Assembly: GCA_964519405.1 (NCBI GenBank)
Contig: CAZFLA010000145.1
Coordinates: forward strand, 1-8,776
Length of the DNA stretch: 8,776 bases
Origin: G963677485 sp964519405
GTDB lineage: Bacteria > Armatimonadota > HRBIN16
Direction of reading: 5' to 3'
Positions 1-7,101 of this stretch are shown here, piece after piece; within the stretch, counting starts at the first letter, position 1; every line of letters starts with the position of its first letter. The notes below the pieces were generated by a model, which saw only the letters and a list, made by a program, of their open reading frames with translations, had not been told where the DNA came from and searched no databases. The position numbers and the translations under genes were made by a program.

Positions 1-1
1 G

Positions 2-277
2 GGCACACAGGAGATATACAAACAGGCGATTAGAGAGGGACTGGTAGAGGAGATCATCAATTTCGGTGGAGCATTCAGCACACCAACCTGCGGACCGTGT
101 CTAGGTGGTCACAGTGGTGTAATGGCTCCACACGAAAGATGCGTCAGCACCACCAACCGCAACTTCCGCGGGCGTATGGGTCATATCACCTCTGAAGTTT
201 ATCTAGCTAACCCATGTATCGCGGGTGCATCAGCTATTCTGGGCCGTATTGCACATCCAGAAGAAGTCGTAGGGTAA
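2..277 (+). CDS. leuC: 3-isopropylmalate dehydratase large subunit, C-terminal fragment (5' end outside window)
   Basis: This is the last 91 codons of the aconitase-family large subunit. With LeuD it isomerises 2-isopropylmalate to 3-isopropylmalate in leucine synthesis, and in citramalate-using organisms it also converts citramalate to methylmalate. Reading from base 2, the frame contains STPTCGPCLGGHSGV; its two cysteines (codons at 89-91 and 98-100) are the CxxC pair of [4Fe-4S] ligands. Family motifs follow: a TNRNFRGRMG stretch and a tail ending in SAILGRIAHPEEVVG before TAA at 275-277. The gene is open at the left edge, so its start, first cluster cysteine and total length cannot be seen. 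The tail resembles the shorter archaeal-type (about 420-residue) LeuC found in many anaerobic bacteria more than the E. coli form. The leuD start lies 11 bases downstream, so the two subunits are cotranscribed. A homoaconitase or dimethylmaleate hydratase paralogue is possible from the fragment alone, but the adjacent leuB and cimA favour LeuC. Confidence 0.93.
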   Translation, partial: GTQEIYKQAIREGLVEEIINFGGAFSTPTCGPCLGGHSGVMAPHERCVSTTNRNFRGRMGHITSEVYLANPCIAGASAILGRIAHPEEVVG

Positions 278-282
278 AGGAG
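276..282 (+). promoter_or_regulatory. Ribosome binding site that fixes the leuD start
   Basis: AAAGGAG lies 6 bases before the ATG at 289 and overlaps the leuC stop codon. It decides the leuD start against the in-frame ATG at 214, which has no comparable site and lies within the leuC coding sequence. Confidence 0.85.
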
Positions 283-288
283 TTTATA

Positions 289-804
289 ATGAGCACATCA
301 ACCTTTACAGGTAAGGTCCATCGGTTTGGTAATGATATCGATACCGATGTCATCATTCCAGCACGGTATCTAAATACACCAGACCCCATGGAACTCGCAA
401 AACACTGCATGGAAGATATCGACACGGAGTTCGTAAAGAATGTAAAAGCCGGCGATATCATGGTTGGCGGTGATAACTTTGGATGTGGATCCAGCCGTGA
501 GCACGCGCCCATTTCCATCAAAGCAAGCGGAATTAGTTGTGTAGTCGCGAATACTTTCGCACGTATCTTCTTTAGGAATGCAATTAACATCGGCTTGCCT
601 GTATGTGTCTGTCCTGAGGCAGTTGCTGCTACTGAAAGCGGCGATGAACTTAGTGTAGATATTGCCAATGGCGTCATTAAGAATATCACCAAGGGGCTCA
701 CATTCCAAAGCGCGAAATATCCTGCAACCATCAGTGCGATCATCGCTGCCGATGGCTTAGTGAATTATGTACGCACAAAGCTTGGAGCAGGAGGCAACAA
801 TTAG
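289..804 (+). CDS. leuD: 3-isopropylmalate dehydratase small subunit
   Basis: Small (swivel) subunit of isopropylmalate isomerase, the cytoplasmic partner of LeuC; 171 residues, the usual size for the archaeal-type short LeuD. Family landmarks are GNDIDTDVIIPARYL (residues 14-28), the substrate-recognition loop YLNT (27-30), and GDNFGCGSSREHAP (61-74), which holds the conserved swivel-domain Ser-Arg. The open frame reaches back to an ATG at 214, but that start lies inside leuC and adds 25 residues unlike LeuD. The ATG at 289 follows an AAAGGAG ribosome site by 6 bases and gives a normal N-terminus. The stop codon (802-804) shares its last base with the leuB start, implying translational coupling. 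Confidence 0.96.
   Translation: MSTSTFTGKVHRFGNDIDTDVIIPARYLNTPDPMELAKHCMEDIDTEFVKNVKAGDIMVGGDNFGCGSSREHAPISIKASGISCVVANTFARIFFRNAINIGLPVCVCPEAVAATESGDELSVDIANGVIKNITKGLTFQSAKYPATISAIIAADGLVNYVRTKLGAGGNN
789..794 (+). promoter_or_regulatory. Ribosome binding site for the GTG start of leuB
   Basis: A full AGGAGG inside the 3' end of leuD lies nine bases before GTG at 804. It supports an unusual start codon that overlaps the leuD stop by one base. Confidence 0.85.
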
Positions 805-1886
805 TGGTTAAACATCATATCGCATTACTGCCTGGTGATGGTATCGGCACAGAGATTTGTGAACAGGCCGTTCGTGTTCTTAACGGCGTTGGAACAAAGT
901 TTGGTTTCGAGCTAGAATTTGAACATGCTCTAGTTGGCGGCTGCGCATATGAGGCAACGGGACATCCGCTGCCCCAAGCCACACTGGATGTATGCCATCG
1001 ATCCGAAGCTGTGCTCTTTGGCGCAGTGGGCGGACCACAGTGGGATACCCTGCCTGCACACCTTCGGCCAGAAGCTGGCGCGTTGCTTCCACTGCGTAAA
1101 GCACTGGGGTTATTTGCGAATATTCGCCCAGCCGTGGTGTTTCCTAGCTTGGCTCAGCAGAGTCCTATAGAAGCCGTGCGCAAATCTGGTAAGCTAGATA
1201 TAATAGTAGTAAGAGAACTAACCGGTGGTATCTACTTTGGTCAGCCCAAAGGACGTAATGAAGCCGGTGATACCGCATTTGATACTTGCACCTATACAAA
1301 ACTGGAAATTGAACGCATTGCTCATACAGCTTTTGCTGCAGCAAGGAATCGCCAATTCAAGGTGACTTCGGTTGATAAGGCAAACGTTCTGGAAACTAGT
1401 CGGTTATGGCGTGAAGTCGTTAGCGATGTTGCTAAAAACTACCCTGATGTGCAGCTTGAGCACATGTTGGTAGACAACGCAGCGATGCAGCTAATAAGGA
1501 ACCCACAACAGTTCGATGTCGTTCTGACCGAAAATATGTTCGGCGACATTCTTAGCGATGAAGCTTCCATGCTCACTGGCAGTCTAGGACTGCTACCTTC
1601 TGCAAGTATGGGTAGTGGAACTTTTGGTCTGTTTGAGCCTGTGCACGGTTCTGCTCCAGATATAGCTGGTCAGGACTTAGCAAACCCGCTTGCCACGGTG
1701 CTGTCGGCGGCAATGATGCTCGAATATAGTTTGCAAATGCCTGAGGCTTCTCGGGTGATTGAACAAGCAGCGAGCTCTATCATTAACCAAGGATATCGCA
1801 CGCGTGACATCTACCATGAAGGGGATAAGCTGGTGGGTTGCCGCCAGATGGGTGATCTCTTATTGGAGGCCGTCACGCATAACTAA
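804..1886 (+). CDS. leuB: 3-isopropylmalate dehydrogenase
   Basis: NAD-dependent oxidative decarboxylation of 3-isopropylmalate to 2-oxoisocaproate (leucine), and probably of 3-methylmalate to 2-oxobutyrate in the citramalate route. At 360 residues it is full length for the homodimeric family. Visible motifs are LPGDGIGTEI (9-18), LRKALGLFANIRP with substrate arginines near 98 and 108, RELTGGIYFGQPKGR (137-151, with Arg137 and Tyr144), VDKANV with catalytic Lys192, VDNAAMQ with Asp224, and the metal-site region ENMFGDILSDEAS with Asp248 and Asp252. EPVHGSAPDIAGQDLANP (278-295) is the NAD-binding loop. The start is GTG at 804, overlapping the leuD stop by one base. AGGAGG at 789-794, nine bases upstream, supports it. 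Isocitrate, tartrate and homoisocitrate dehydrogenases are related, but the LRKALGLFANIRP segment and the neighbours point to LeuB. Confidence 0.97.
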   Translation: MVKHHIALLPGDGIGTEICEQAVRVLNGVGTKFGFELEFEHALVGGCAYEATGHPLPQATLDVCHRSEAVLFGAVGGPQWDTLPAHLRPEAGALLPLRKALGLFANIRPAVVFPSLAQQSPIEAVRKSGKLDIIVVRELTGGIYFGQPKGRNEAGDTAFDTCTYTKLEIERIAHTAFAAARNRQFKVTSVDKANVLETSRLWREVVSDVAKNYPDVQLEHMLVDNAAMQLIRNPQQFDVVLTENMFGDILSDEASMLTGSLGLLPSASMGSGTFGLFEPVHGSAPDIAGQDLANPLATVLSAAMMLEYSLQMPEASRVIEQAASSIINQGYRTRDIYHEGDKLVGCRQMGDLLLEAVTHN

Positions 1887-1905
1887 ACCAGGAGGCTAGA
1901 ATCAG

Positions 1906-2244
1906 ATGAAGAAAGTTGAATGCATTATCCGCCCCATCAAGGTGGACGAAGTGAAGGAAGCGCTCGAGGAGATTGGTATTTCCGGCCTTACAGTAGTCGA
2001 TGTGCGTGGTTACGGTCGACAGCGTGGAAGAACCGAAAAATATCGGGGCAACACCTACACAGTCAATTTCCTTCCCAAGCTGAAAATGGAAGTAGTTATT
2101 CCAGATTCTCGGCTTGATGATGTAGTCGATGTAATTCTTGAAGCTGCAAGAACCGGTGAAATTGGCGACGGCAAGATATTCATCTCTGATGTGGAAGAAG
2201 TTATCCGCATCCGAACAGGCGAACGTGGCGAGGGGGCTTTATAA
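1906..2244 (+). CDS. glnB: PII nitrogen-regulatory signalling protein
   Basis: A canonical 112-residue PII protein, a cytoplasmic trimer that binds ATP/ADP and 2-oxoglutarate and controls partner proteins through its T-loop. It begins MKKVECIIRPIKVDEVKEAL. The T-loop, about residues 37-55, carries Gln39 and retains Tyr51, the residue modified by uridylylation or adenylylation in proteobacteria and actinobacteria. Lys58 follows in FLPKLK. The B-loop TGEIGDGK (83-90) and C-loop VIRIRTGE (Arg101, Arg103) are intact, so nucleotide and 2-oxoglutarate binding should be functional. AGGAGG at 1890-1895 lies ten bases before the ATG. The gene sits 19 bases after leuB and 29 before cimA rather than beside amtB or glnA, so it may act on carbon-skeleton synthesis for branched-chain amino acids; that role is inference. 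Whether it is GlnB or GlnK cannot be told from sequence, and the symbol marks the family only. Confidence 0.95.
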   Translation: MKKVECIIRPIKVDEVKEALEEIGISGLTVVDVRGYGRQRGRTEKYRGNTYTVNFLPKLKMEVVIPDSRLDDVVDVILEAARTGEIGDGKIFISDVEEVIRIRTGERGEGAL

Positions 2245-2252
2245 TCGCCCCC
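2232..2252 (+). other. GC-rich hairpin at the glnB-cimA junction
   Basis: GGGGGC (2232-2237) and GCCCCC (2247-2252) form a perfect 6-bp stem around a 9-base loop, and the loop contains the glnB stop codon. No T-tract follows, so it is not a standard terminator. It could modulate readthrough, protect or process the mRNA, or affect cimA translation; the cimA ribosome site (GGGAGTGA, 2263-2270) lies just downstream and outside the stem. The structure is seen directly; any function is inferred. Confidence 0.45.
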
Positions 2253-2273
2253 AGTATTATTTGGGAGTGACAA

Positions 2274-3866
2274 ATGCTGAAAAGGGTAGAAATCTACGAT
2301 ACAACCTTACGTGATGGCGGACAAGGCGAATTTATTAGTTTATCGATACAAGACAAACTAAGAATTGCTAGAAGGCTTGATGAGTTTGGTGTAGATTTCA
2401 TTGAAGGCGGTTGGCCTGCATCGAACCCTAAAGATACAGAATTCTTTGAACGAGCGAAACTGATGCAGTGGAGCAGTGCAAAGATCGCAGCATTTGGAAG
2501 TACAAAGCGCCCTGCACTGAAAGCTCAGGATGACAACAACCTGCAGCAATTAGTGGCTTCGGAGGCCCCAGTTATTACTATCTTCGGTAAGTGCTGGGAC
2601 CTCCATGTCTTCAAAGCACTCAAGATCGATTTGCAACAAAATCTTGAGCTGATTTATGACTCCGTGGAGTTTCTTCGTAAATACTGCGATGATGTGAACT
2701 TCGACGCGGAGCACTTTTTCGATGGATACAAAGATAACCCACAGTATGCTATCGAGTGCCTCAAAGCTGCGGAATCGGCTGGCGCCAGACGACTAGTATT
2801 GTGTGAAACTAACGGCGGATGTCTGCCGCACAGCATCATGCAAATAGTTAATGATGTATCGAAGCATGTTAGCATTCCTCTTGGTATCCATGCACACAAT
2901 GACAGCGAATGTGCCGTGGCTAATAGTCTTTCTGCAATAAATGCCGGATGTTCGCATGTTCAAGGTACTATCAATGGCATAGGGGAAAGAACTGGTAACG
3001 CGAACCTATGCTCAATCATCCCTGCCATACGTCTCAAGATGGATATGGACTGCTTGAAATCTGACAGTCTTACCCACTTAACATCACTTTCGACATTCGT
3101 CGATGAGGTTGTTAATATGCCGCATCAATCACGGCAGCCGTATGTCGGTAAAAGTGCCTTTGCCCATAAGGCAGGTGTTCATGTCGATGCGATTATCAAA
3201 AACAGCAGGACATATGAACACATCAAGCCAGAGGCAGTAGGTAATACCAGGCGAATACTGGTCAGCGAGTTAGCTGGCGGTTCCACGGTTGTACAACAAG
3301 CCCAAAAGATGCATCTTGACCTGGAAAAGAGAAGCCCTATCGTCAAGAAGGTCATCAACAAAGTGGCACACCTTGAGAATGATGGATACTCATTTGAAGG
3401 TGCCGAAGCCAGTTTTGAGCTGTTGATTATGCAGCAGATGGGCTCCTACAAGAAGATGTTCGACACGGTTGCATATCGGGTGACTGTTGAAAAACGAGGA
3501 TCAGAAGGTGAGGTCATCACCGAAGCAACAGTTAAGGTCTGTGTTGACGGTGATATAAAGCATACAGTCGCTGAAGGAGATGGTCCAGTTCACGCGCTCG
3601 ATAATGCGCTTCGAAGTGCACTGAGCCTATTTTACCCAGCCATTGAGGGAATGCGCCTAACTGACTTCAAAGTTCGTGTCGTCAACATGAGCGATGCAAC
3701 GGCTGCTAAAGTCCGTGTGAATGTAGACAGCATCGGATATGGCCGCACATGGACAACCGTCGGCGTGTCAACAAACATCATCGAGGCTAGTTATCATGCT
3801 TTGGTAGATAGCTTCCAGTATGGCCTCCAAGTCGTAGCGGCTGAAGCCGAATCATCCGAAGAGTAA
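2274..3866 (+). CDS. cimA: (R)-citramalate synthase, CimA family
   Basis: A DRE-TIM metallolyase that condenses pyruvate with acetyl-CoA to (R)-citramalate, the first step of the threonine-independent isoleucine route. It is 530 residues, typical of the CimA-type family in cyanobacteria, Firmicutes and Chloroflexota. The catalytic barrel shows YDTTLRDGGQGEF (8-20, with Arg13 and Asp14), EGGWPASNPKD (44-54), GIHAHND (204-210, with metal ligands His206 and His208) and INGIGERTGNANL (233-245). The linker HKAGVHVDAIIKNSRTYEHI (298-317) is characteristic. The C-terminal part, about 385-525, is the LeuA-type regulatory dimer domain, usually the site of isoleucine feedback. The usual GAQ or GTQ after Arg-Asp reads GGQ here, a conservative change. 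The ATG has GGGAGTGA four to eleven bases upstream. Neighbouring leuCDB supply the later steps for citramalate. The alternative, 2-isopropylmalate synthase, is less likely because the WPxSNPKD and HKAGVHV features fit the CimA branch. Confidence 0.88.
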   Translation: MLKRVEIYDTTLRDGGQGEFISLSIQDKLRIARRLDEFGVDFIEGGWPASNPKDTEFFERAKLMQWSSAKIAAFGSTKRPALKAQDDNNLQQLVASEAPVITIFGKCWDLHVFKALKIDLQQNLELIYDSVEFLRKYCDDVNFDAEHFFDGYKDNPQYAIECLKAAESAGARRLVLCETNGGCLPHSIMQIVNDVSKHVSIPLGIHAHNDSECAVANSLSAINAGCSHVQGTINGIGERTGNANLCSIIPAIRLKMDMDCLKSDSLTHLTSLSTFVDEVVNMPHQSRQPYVGKSAFAHKAGVHVDAIIKNSRTYEHIKPEAVGNTRRILVSELAGGSTVVQQAQKMHLDLEKRSPIVKKVINKVAHLENDGYSFEGAEASFELLIMQQMGSYKKMFDTVAYRVTVEKRGSEGEVITEATVKVCVDGDIKHTVAEGDGPVHALDNALRSALSLFYPAIEGMRLTDFKVRVVNMSDATAAKVRVNVDSIGYGRTWTTVGVSTNIIEASYHALVDSFQYGLQVVAAEAESSEE

Positions 3867-3873
3867 AGCCTTA

Positions 3874-4755
3874 TTGCATAAACAAATTGTCTTAGCTACT
3901 CATATGGGCTTCTGTTTTGGTGTTCGCCGTGCTGTGGACATGGTGGAACAAGCCAGGAACTCACAGCAGGGTCGAATAACCACGCTTGGCCCCATCATAC
4001 ACAACCATCAAGTGGTGGAACGTCATCGATTGATGGGTATTGAACTTGCGCATGAGTTATCGGAAGTGCAAGATGGCACGGTGGTGCTTAGCGCTCATGG
4101 TGTAAGCCCACAAGTTGAAATAGATGCCGCAGCGCAAGGCCTTCAAGTTATCAGCGTGACCTGCCCTTATGTAGCAAAACTGCATAAGTCGGCGGTGAAG
4201 GAAGTTCAGAATGGATATACCATCTTACTGGTAGGTGATCCCGGGCATACCGAAGTGATGGGAACCGTCGGAGCCATTGAGCATGCTGGCGGTACGGCGA
4301 TTGTCATATCTAGCGCTGCTGAGGTAGACGGGCTGCCCGCATTAAAACACATAGCCGTGCTTGCGCAAACCACGCAAAAACTCAGCATCTTCTCTGATGT
4401 GGTCGCAGCTTTAGTAAAGGTGTGTCCAGATATTCACGTCATCAACACGATATGCCATGCGACAGAAGAACGCCAGAACAGCGCCCTTCAGCTTGCTAAG
4501 AAAGTAGATGCTGTTGTGGTGATTGGTGGGCGAAACAGTGCAAATACACGGCGATTGAGGGATATTTGCCAAGCCGTGGGTATTCCTGCATATCATATTG
4601 AGACGGCTGACGAAATAGAGATTAGTTGGTTTGACGACATCAACATCATTGGCATCACTGCTGGAGCATCGACACCGGATTGGCTGATCGAAGATGTCGT
4701 TAAGCGTGTGGTGACCTTAACTGGAGCAGAGATACAAGAGGCCAGGAATGAGTAA
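3874..4755 (+). CDS. ispH: 4-hydroxy-3-methylbut-2-enyl diphosphate reductase
   Basis: The last enzyme of the MEP isoprenoid pathway (LytB), a [4Fe-4S] protein that reduces HMBPP to IPP and DMAPP. It has 293 residues and appears complete. Cluster cysteines are Cys14 (in GFCFGVRRA), Cys97 (SVTCPYV) and Cys194 (NTICHATEERQ). Substrate residues include His43 (LGPIIHNHQVV), His75 (SAHGVS), His125 and Glu127 (GDPGHTEVMGTVG), the QTTQ segment near 165-168, Ser222 and Asn224 (GRNSANT), and Ser266 (TAGASTPDW). The start is a TTG seven bases after the cimA stop. The next in-frame ATG (3904) would remove residues leading into the Cys14 motif. The Shine-Dalgarno sequence is weak (GAAGAGTAAAG), so expression may depend on coupling with cimA. 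It is not fused to ribosomal protein S1, unlike many clostridial homologues. Its end overlaps the next gene by eight bases. Confidence 0.95.
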   Translation: MHKQIVLATHMGFCFGVRRAVDMVEQARNSQQGRITTLGPIIHNHQVVERHRLMGIELAHELSEVQDGTVVLSAHGVSPQVEIDAAAQGLQVISVTCPYVAKLHKSAVKEVQNGYTILLVGDPGHTEVMGTVGAIEHAGGTAIVISSAAEVDGLPALKHIAVLAQTTQKLSIFSDVVAALVKVCPDIHVINTICHATEERQNSALQLAKKVDAVVVIGGRNSANTRRLRDICQAVGIPAYHIETADEIEISWFDDINIIGITAGASTPDWLIEDVVKRVVTLTGAEIQEARNE

Positions 4756-6073
4756 TGGGCTTGTGATCCGATGGGTTGATGAAGATGGTATCGCCGCTGA
4801 ATTAGGGCTATTGCCTGGTGATGTGCTTCTGTCGATTAACAATCAACCTATTGAAGATGTTTTAGATTATCGGTATCGAATTACAGAAGAAGATATCTTG
4901 CTGGAAGCGATAGTATGCGGCGAACTCTGCAGCTTCGAAATCGAAAAAGAGTGTTACGAGGATCTTGGTGTCGATTTTGAATCTGATGTAGTGAAAATGC
5001 AGACCTGCTGCAACAACTGTGTCTTCTGCTTCGTCACGCAAATGCCTAAAGGTATGCGCCTAAGCTTATATATCAAAGACGACGATTACCGTATGAGTTT
5101 TCTGAACGGTAACTATATAACCCTGACCAATATTACTGAGCGAGACATTCTGCGGATCATTGACCAAAAGTTGTCGCCGTTATACATTTCAGTCCACACT
5201 ACCAATCCAGAATTGCGAGCACGAATGCTCGGCAGGAAGATGCCGTTTGACGTATTGCCATTGCTGCAGCGTTTGTCTGATGCCGGCATCGAGTTGCATT
5301 GCCAGATAGTATTGTGCCCTGACTGGAATGATGGAGCAGAACTCGACAACACAATTCGCGATTTAGTAAACCTGCACCCAAATGATGATCAGCATTGCGG
5401 TGTTCAATCAATAGCCATTGTTCCTGTAGGTGTCACCAAATATCGCGACAAATTGCCTGTGTTGCGTGTGGCAGATCAAGCTTATGCATCATCTATCTTG
5501 GCGTGGTACCGTGATCTAGACACCAGATTGAGTGTGACTGCCGACCGTCGTCTCGTGTTTTTATCAGACGAATGGTATTACATAGCCAAGGTCAGTACAC
5601 CATCGAGAAAGCACTACTGTGGTTTTCCTCAGCTCGAGGATGGTGTCGGCACAACGCGTGCATTTCTAGATAATCTATCGTATCTTAAACGCCGAATCCC
5701 AGAAAAATGGGAAAAGCCAGCAGCTCAGTTCATCGCAGTCACTGGTATGATGCCATTACACGTGATAGACAAATTCGCATCTGTGTTATCAAACGTAGAT
5801 GGCATCACTTGCACTGCCCTTGGTATCATAAATCGTTACTTCGGTGGTTCGGTGACAATCGCGGGGTTGTTAACAGGCAGCGACATCATAGAGCAGGTGC
5901 AGCAGAGCGGATTACAAGGCGATCTTCTGATACCTGAGGTCACTGTAAGGCACGACGGCAAGTTTCTAGATGATGTTACCATCGAAGAAATGTCTCTACG
6001 GCTTAATCGGAAAGTACATATTGTTCCTATCATGCCCAGTAGGGCTTGGCAATATCTATTAAAGAACTACTAG
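4748..6073 (+). CDS. PDZ-radical SAM-DUF512 family protein, function unknown
   Basis: A conserved 441-residue protein of the DUF512 (NifB/MoaA-related Fe-S oxidoreductase) family, near its usual length. An N-terminal PDZ-like segment (about 3-62, with LGLLPGDVLLSINNQPIEDVLDYR) precedes the radical SAM core. The cluster motif is Cys87-x3-Cys91-x2-Cys94 (CCNNCVFC), with an extra cysteine at 88. It is followed by the family signature FVTQMPKGMR and KDDDYRMSFLNGNYITLTN (110-128). The C-terminal DUF512 part (about 285-435) carries NRYFGGSVTIAGLLTGSDI and LLIPEVTVRHDGKFLDD. The product should cleave S-adenosylmethionine to a 5'-deoxyadenosyl radical, but its substrate is unknown to me. The family usual FVDQ reads FVTQ here. 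The ATG overlaps the ispH end by eight bases, with AGAGG at 4737-4741 as ribosome site, so the two are translationally coupled. In other bacteria this family often lies near ispH and the GTPase gene der; here pfk follows instead. Confidence 0.9.
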   Translation: MSNGLVIRWVDEDGIAAELGLLPGDVLLSINNQPIEDVLDYRYRITEEDILLEAIVCGELCSFEIEKECYEDLGVDFESDVVKMQTCCNNCVFCFVTQMPKGMRLSLYIKDDDYRMSFLNGNYITLTNITERDILRIIDQKLSPLYISVHTTNPELRARMLGRKMPFDVLPLLQRLSDAGIELHCQIVLCPDWNDGAELDNTIRDLVNLHPNDDQHCGVQSIAIVPVGVTKYRDKLPVLRVADQAYASSILAWYRDLDTRLSVTADRRLVFLSDEWYYIAKVSTPSRKHYCGFPQLEDGVGTTRAFLDNLSYLKRRIPEKWEKPAAQFIAVTGMMPLHVIDKFASVLSNVDGITCTALGIINRYFGGSVTIAGLLTGSDIIEQVQQSGLQGDLLIPEVTVRHDGKFLDDVTIEEMSLRLNRKVHIVPIMPSRAWQYLLKNY

Positions 6074-6111
6074 GCATCCGTGTACCAATCTGCCCATATG
6101 GGTGATGTTTT

Positions 6112-6115
6112 GGAG
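6112..6115 (+). promoter_or_regulatory. Ribosome binding site that fixes the pfk start
   Basis: GGAG seven bases before ATG 6123 favours that start over ATG 6102 (upstream of the site) and ATG 6117 (only one base after it). Confidence 0.75.
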
Positions 6116-6122
6116 TATGCTC

Positions 6123-7085
6123 ATGAAGAAAATCGGCGTGTTAACTAGCGGTGGTGACGCTTCAGGCATGAATACCGCGCTGCGTGCTGTGGTACGCTGC
6201 GCTATCGTAAACGGACTTGAAGTGTGCGGCATTCGCCGAGGTTACGAAGGGCTTCTAGATCGTGATATGGTTCCGATGAACTTAAGTTCGGTTGGCGGTA
6301 TCATCAACCGAGGCGGCACCATACTGCGAACAGCTCGAAGTGAACGATTTAAGACAGATGCTGGTCAAGCCATGGCTGCAGAAGCCATCGCAGAAGAAGG
6401 AATTGAAGGTCTCGTTGTCATCGGCGGTGATGGTTCATTTAGAGGCGCCGAAAAACTGATCTCTACATGCGGAGTACCTATTATTGGTATTCCTGGTACC
6501 ATTGATAATGATATTGGTGGCACGCAATACACTATTGGCTGCGATACCGCCATGAATGTTGCCCTTGAGGCCATCGATAAAGTGCGTGACACTGCAGATA
6601 GCCACGAACGTATATTTGTCATAGAAGTGATGGGGCGCTCTAACGGTTATATTGCGGCATGTGTCGGATTAGCAGCTGGTGCTGAAGCCATTCTCGTACC
6701 AGAGGTTCCATTCAACCTGGTTTCGATATGCGATCGACTGAAATCGGGCGTAGCCCGCGGTAAGCGCAGCAGTATCATCGTGTGTGCCGAAGGCGCAGCC
6801 AAGGCAGCCGATATCGCAAACTTTGCAGAGCATTATCTTGATGCGGACGTTAGGTATGCTGTGCTAGGTCATATACAGCGAGGCGGCTCTCCAAGCACTC
6901 GTGATCGCATCGCGGCTAGCCGCTTTGGTGAACTAGCAGTTAATTGCCTGCTCGAAGGCAAATCGGGATTGATGACGGTTGAGTGGGACGGCGCACTGAA
7001 TGCGGTACCATTAAGTGTTTCTTGGTCGCAGCCCAAGCAGCTTGACGAATCGCTTTTGAAGCTAGCTATCACGCTTTCTGCTTAG
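6123..7085 (+). CDS. pfkA: ATP-dependent 6-phosphofructokinase
   Basis: Phosphorylates fructose 6-phosphate to fructose 1,6-bisphosphate, the committed glycolytic step. The 320-residue length equals that of E. coli PfkA. Motifs are GVLTSGGDASGMNTALRAVVR (5-25), IGGDGSFRGAEKL (100-112) and GIPGTIDNDIGG (122-133, with catalytic Asp128), then EVMGRSNGYIA (168-178), CAEG (221-224) and LGHIQRGGSPSTRDR (248-262). Gly at 104 in GGDGS and Gly at 125 in PGTIDND are the residues expected in ATP-users; PPi-dependent enzymes carry Asp and Lys there. Odd points are GGDASG for the usual GGDAPG, and SN for the frequent HC after MGR. An upstream ATG at 6102 would add seven residues (MMFWSML). The ATG at 6123 is chosen because GGAG at 6112-6115 lies seven bases before it and the protein then begins MKKIGVLTSGG. 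It is the last gene before a terminator. Confidence 0.93.
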   Translation: MKKIGVLTSGGDASGMNTALRAVVRCAIVNGLEVCGIRRGYEGLLDRDMVPMNLSSVGGIINRGGTILRTARSERFKTDAGQAMAAEAIAEEGIEGLVVIGGDGSFRGAEKLISTCGVPIIGIPGTIDNDIGGTQYTIGCDTAMNVALEAIDKVRDTADSHERIFVIEVMGRSNGYIAACVGLAAGAEAILVPEVPFNLVSICDRLKSGVARGKRSSIIVCAEGAAKAADIANFAEHYLDADVRYAVLGHIQRGGSPSTRDRIAASRFGELAVNCLLEGKSGLMTVEWDGALNAVPLSVSWSQPKQLDESLLKLAITLSA

Positions 7086-7101
7086 CAATAGTCAGTATAA
7101 T

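Noticed and set aside
214..288. Upstream in-frame ATG extending leuD by 25 residues
   Set aside because: It lies inside leuC, has no good ribosome site, and its residues are unlike any LeuD N-terminus; ATG 289 has AAAGGAG six bases before it.
234..743. Long open frame of 169 codons on the minus strand opposite leuD
   Set aside because: It is antisense to a highly conserved gene, and its translation shows no recognisable domain; it is a shadow of leuD.
4748..4990. Possible ribosomal protein S1 domain after IspH, as in clostridial IspH-S1 fusions
   Set aside because: IspH ends with its own stop at 4753-4755, and the following frame is a PDZ-like segment leading into a radical SAM core, not S1 repeats.
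6093..6102. CCCATATGGG palindrome between the radical SAM gene and pfk
   Set aside because: It is only ten bases, with no extension or second copy nearby, so chance is an adequate explanation; no operator can be claimed.
7096..7101. Perfect TATAAT resembling a -10 box
   Set aside because: It lies before the pfk terminator, so a transcript from it would be stopped at once, and no convincing -35 box is found at 16-18 bases spacing.
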